The position numbers and the translations under genes were made by a program. From NCBI GenBank assembly GCA_029216955.1, contig JANAVB010003999.1, forward strand, positions 2,656,163 through 2,720,162: a stretch of 64,000 nt of DNA, given 5' to 3'. Source of the stretch: Iris pallida (lineage: Eukaryota; Streptophyta; Magnoliopsida; Asparagales; Iridaceae). This document shows positions 62,946 to 64,000 of this stretch, one piece after another. Under the pieces are notes generated by a model, which was not told where the DNA came from, did not search any database, and saw nothing but the letters and a program-made list of their open reading frames with translations. Position 1 is the stretch's first letter; each line of letters opens with the position of its first letter.

Positions 62946-63903
62946 ATGACTAGACCATCTGGACGACGCGGACGATTTTATATTAGGCAGTCCCGTCAGC
63001 CTCGGACTGGGGATGGAGATTCCGTACCCTCATCCTCATCTCCGAGTACGCCATTGTACCATTCTGTTCCCGGTCCATTACCGGGACAGGGCAGTTCCAG
63101 CAGGTTGGCGACTCCTTCCTCGTCGTCTAGCCTTCCTGATCCCCCGTCCAGCATTCCTTCCGCGTACAGCATCCCTGATCCCCCGTCCAGCATTCCTCCT
63201 GTCGACGGCTCTATGGGGGAGCCGACGTCGAGCATATGGAGGACGGCGATCAGAATGATCCTGTCCAGGCAGGAGGTGAGAGCGACCCTCCATGCGCACC
63301 CCCGGACGAGACGCGTATGGAGATTTGGACGGACGGACCTATGAAGTAAGTTAATTAGTTAATATATATTTCTCAAATGATTATATGTACATATATATTC
63401 ATGTGAATTATTATTGTATAGGTATCGGCCTTCTGCAGTACAGAGACAGTTGGGGGTATTTCTGAGGCAGAACTATAGTGGGCCTTGGATTAACTACTCA
63501 GATGCTCCCGCAGATAGGAAGGCCTTTTGGTTCGCCCACTTCAAGGTAAAAAATTGTTCATTTTTAAATTTTAATAATCATTTGTGTATATTATACAACT
63601 TTTGTATTTTACTTCTTGTAGAGGACCTATTTCTATCCACCACACCGGGCGACGAAGATTGAGGGCCAATTTTCCTCCGTCGCAGCCAAGCTCATCTGTG
63701 ATGCGATCCACGACCAGAAGTGTCGTGATCGCTCCAGAGAGCCGATCCATGGTTGGATCACGCCAGAGCAGTGGGCTGCGATGAAGGCTAGATTCAGCGA
63801 GCCCAACTACCAGGAGCGGTCTGACAAGACCAAAGTGGCGCGGTCGAGCGCCGGTAAGTGGTGTGGTGGCTTCATTCCGATGACGGAGTATTTTTGTCGT
63901 CTG
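62946..63903 (+). CDS. Transposase_24-family gene of CACTA element 2, first three exons
   Basis: Exon 1 starts at the ATG at 62946 (MTRPSGRRGRFYIRQSRQPR, then a Ser/Pro-rich part with repeated IPDPPSSIP) and ends at 63345 before GTAAGT. Exon 2 is 63422-63545 (YRPSAVQRQLGVFLRQNYSG...FWFAHFK). Exon 3 is 63622-63903 (RTYFYPPHRATKIEGQFSS...WITPEQWAAMKARFSEPNYQE...GGFIPMTEYF). The gene continues past the window. The Ser/Pro frame hits a stop at 63342, while the frame entering exon 2 (DPPCAPPDETRMEIWTDGP) is a different one, so a frameshift near 63200-63250 or an unrecognised splice is needed. The exon 3 to 4 region corresponds to the retained exons in CACTA element 1. Its biochemical role is not known. 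Confidence 0.7.
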
Positions 63904-64000
63904 GTACGTTTCCTATGACGGACATTAATTTATATATAGTTCGATAGAATGTTTAATACTAATAATAGATAATATATTTTAACAGGTAAAAAAGGGTGAG

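Overview
This is a transposon-dense stretch of a nuclear plant genome. The evidence is Tekay/Del-type Ty3-gypsy chromoviruses with LTRs of 3-5 kb, CACTA (En/Spm) elements with the plant Transposase_21/Transposase_24 gene pair, a BED-finger hAT transposase relic, and one intron-containing type I pectin methylesterase (PME) gene. The PME exons are strongly GC3-rich, which is common in monocots, but the species cannot be fixed from this window. No prokaryotic genes, rRNA, tRNA or CRISPR array were seen.

Layout. (A) 1-21832 is a four-layer nest. A young but internally deleted Tekay copy (295-8176, TSD CTTAC) sits inside the 5' LTR of a second, near full-length Tekay copy (to 16432). That copy abuts and probably interrupts a minus-strand LTR of another family (16433-19624), which in turn interrupts a CACTA element (19625-21832). 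(B) 21833-26089 is the only gene island: a SINE with a 15-bp TSD, AT-rich DNA, a MITE, and the PME gene on the minus strand (CDS 22881-24841, two exons, 568 aa, all catalytic motifs intact). (C) 26090-31265 is a decayed hAT transposase (minus) split by a complete 3808-bp CACTA element (26563-30370, TSD TAT) that kept only its Transposase_24 gene. (D) 33165-51003 is the 3' end of a truncated minus-strand gypsy element. Its 3' LTR is split by a 14.4-kb tandem array LTR-int-LTR-int-LTR (34971-49330) with a single flanking TSD AAACC, consistent with one non-autonomous insertion expanded by unequal recombination. (E) 51394-64000 is the left part of a large CACTA element carrying a decayed TNPD-type transposase and a Transposase_24 gene. 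It is interrupted by two hAT-type MITEs and a 4.75-kb solo LTR (53469-58214, TSD AATTT).

Relationships. All LTR elements appear to be related chromoviruses. They share the LTR start and end style, the GGACGRAAT...PPT context and, in two families, an 18-nt motif just inside the 5' LTR that could be a non-canonical primer-binding site. Each LTR family carries its own word-enriched low-complexity island downstream of the TATA box. The three CACTA elements share subterminal AGCGACGG-type repeats and a Transposase_24 reading frame. Only the last retains TNPD sequence, and that copy is broken. Apart from the PME gene, every recognisable coding region is transposon-derived and most are visibly damaged.

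I found no clear undescribed gene system. The most unusual items are the three-LTR tandem array, the depth of nesting, the shared candidate primer site and the family-specific LTR word islands. Identity figures are counts by eye, not alignments.
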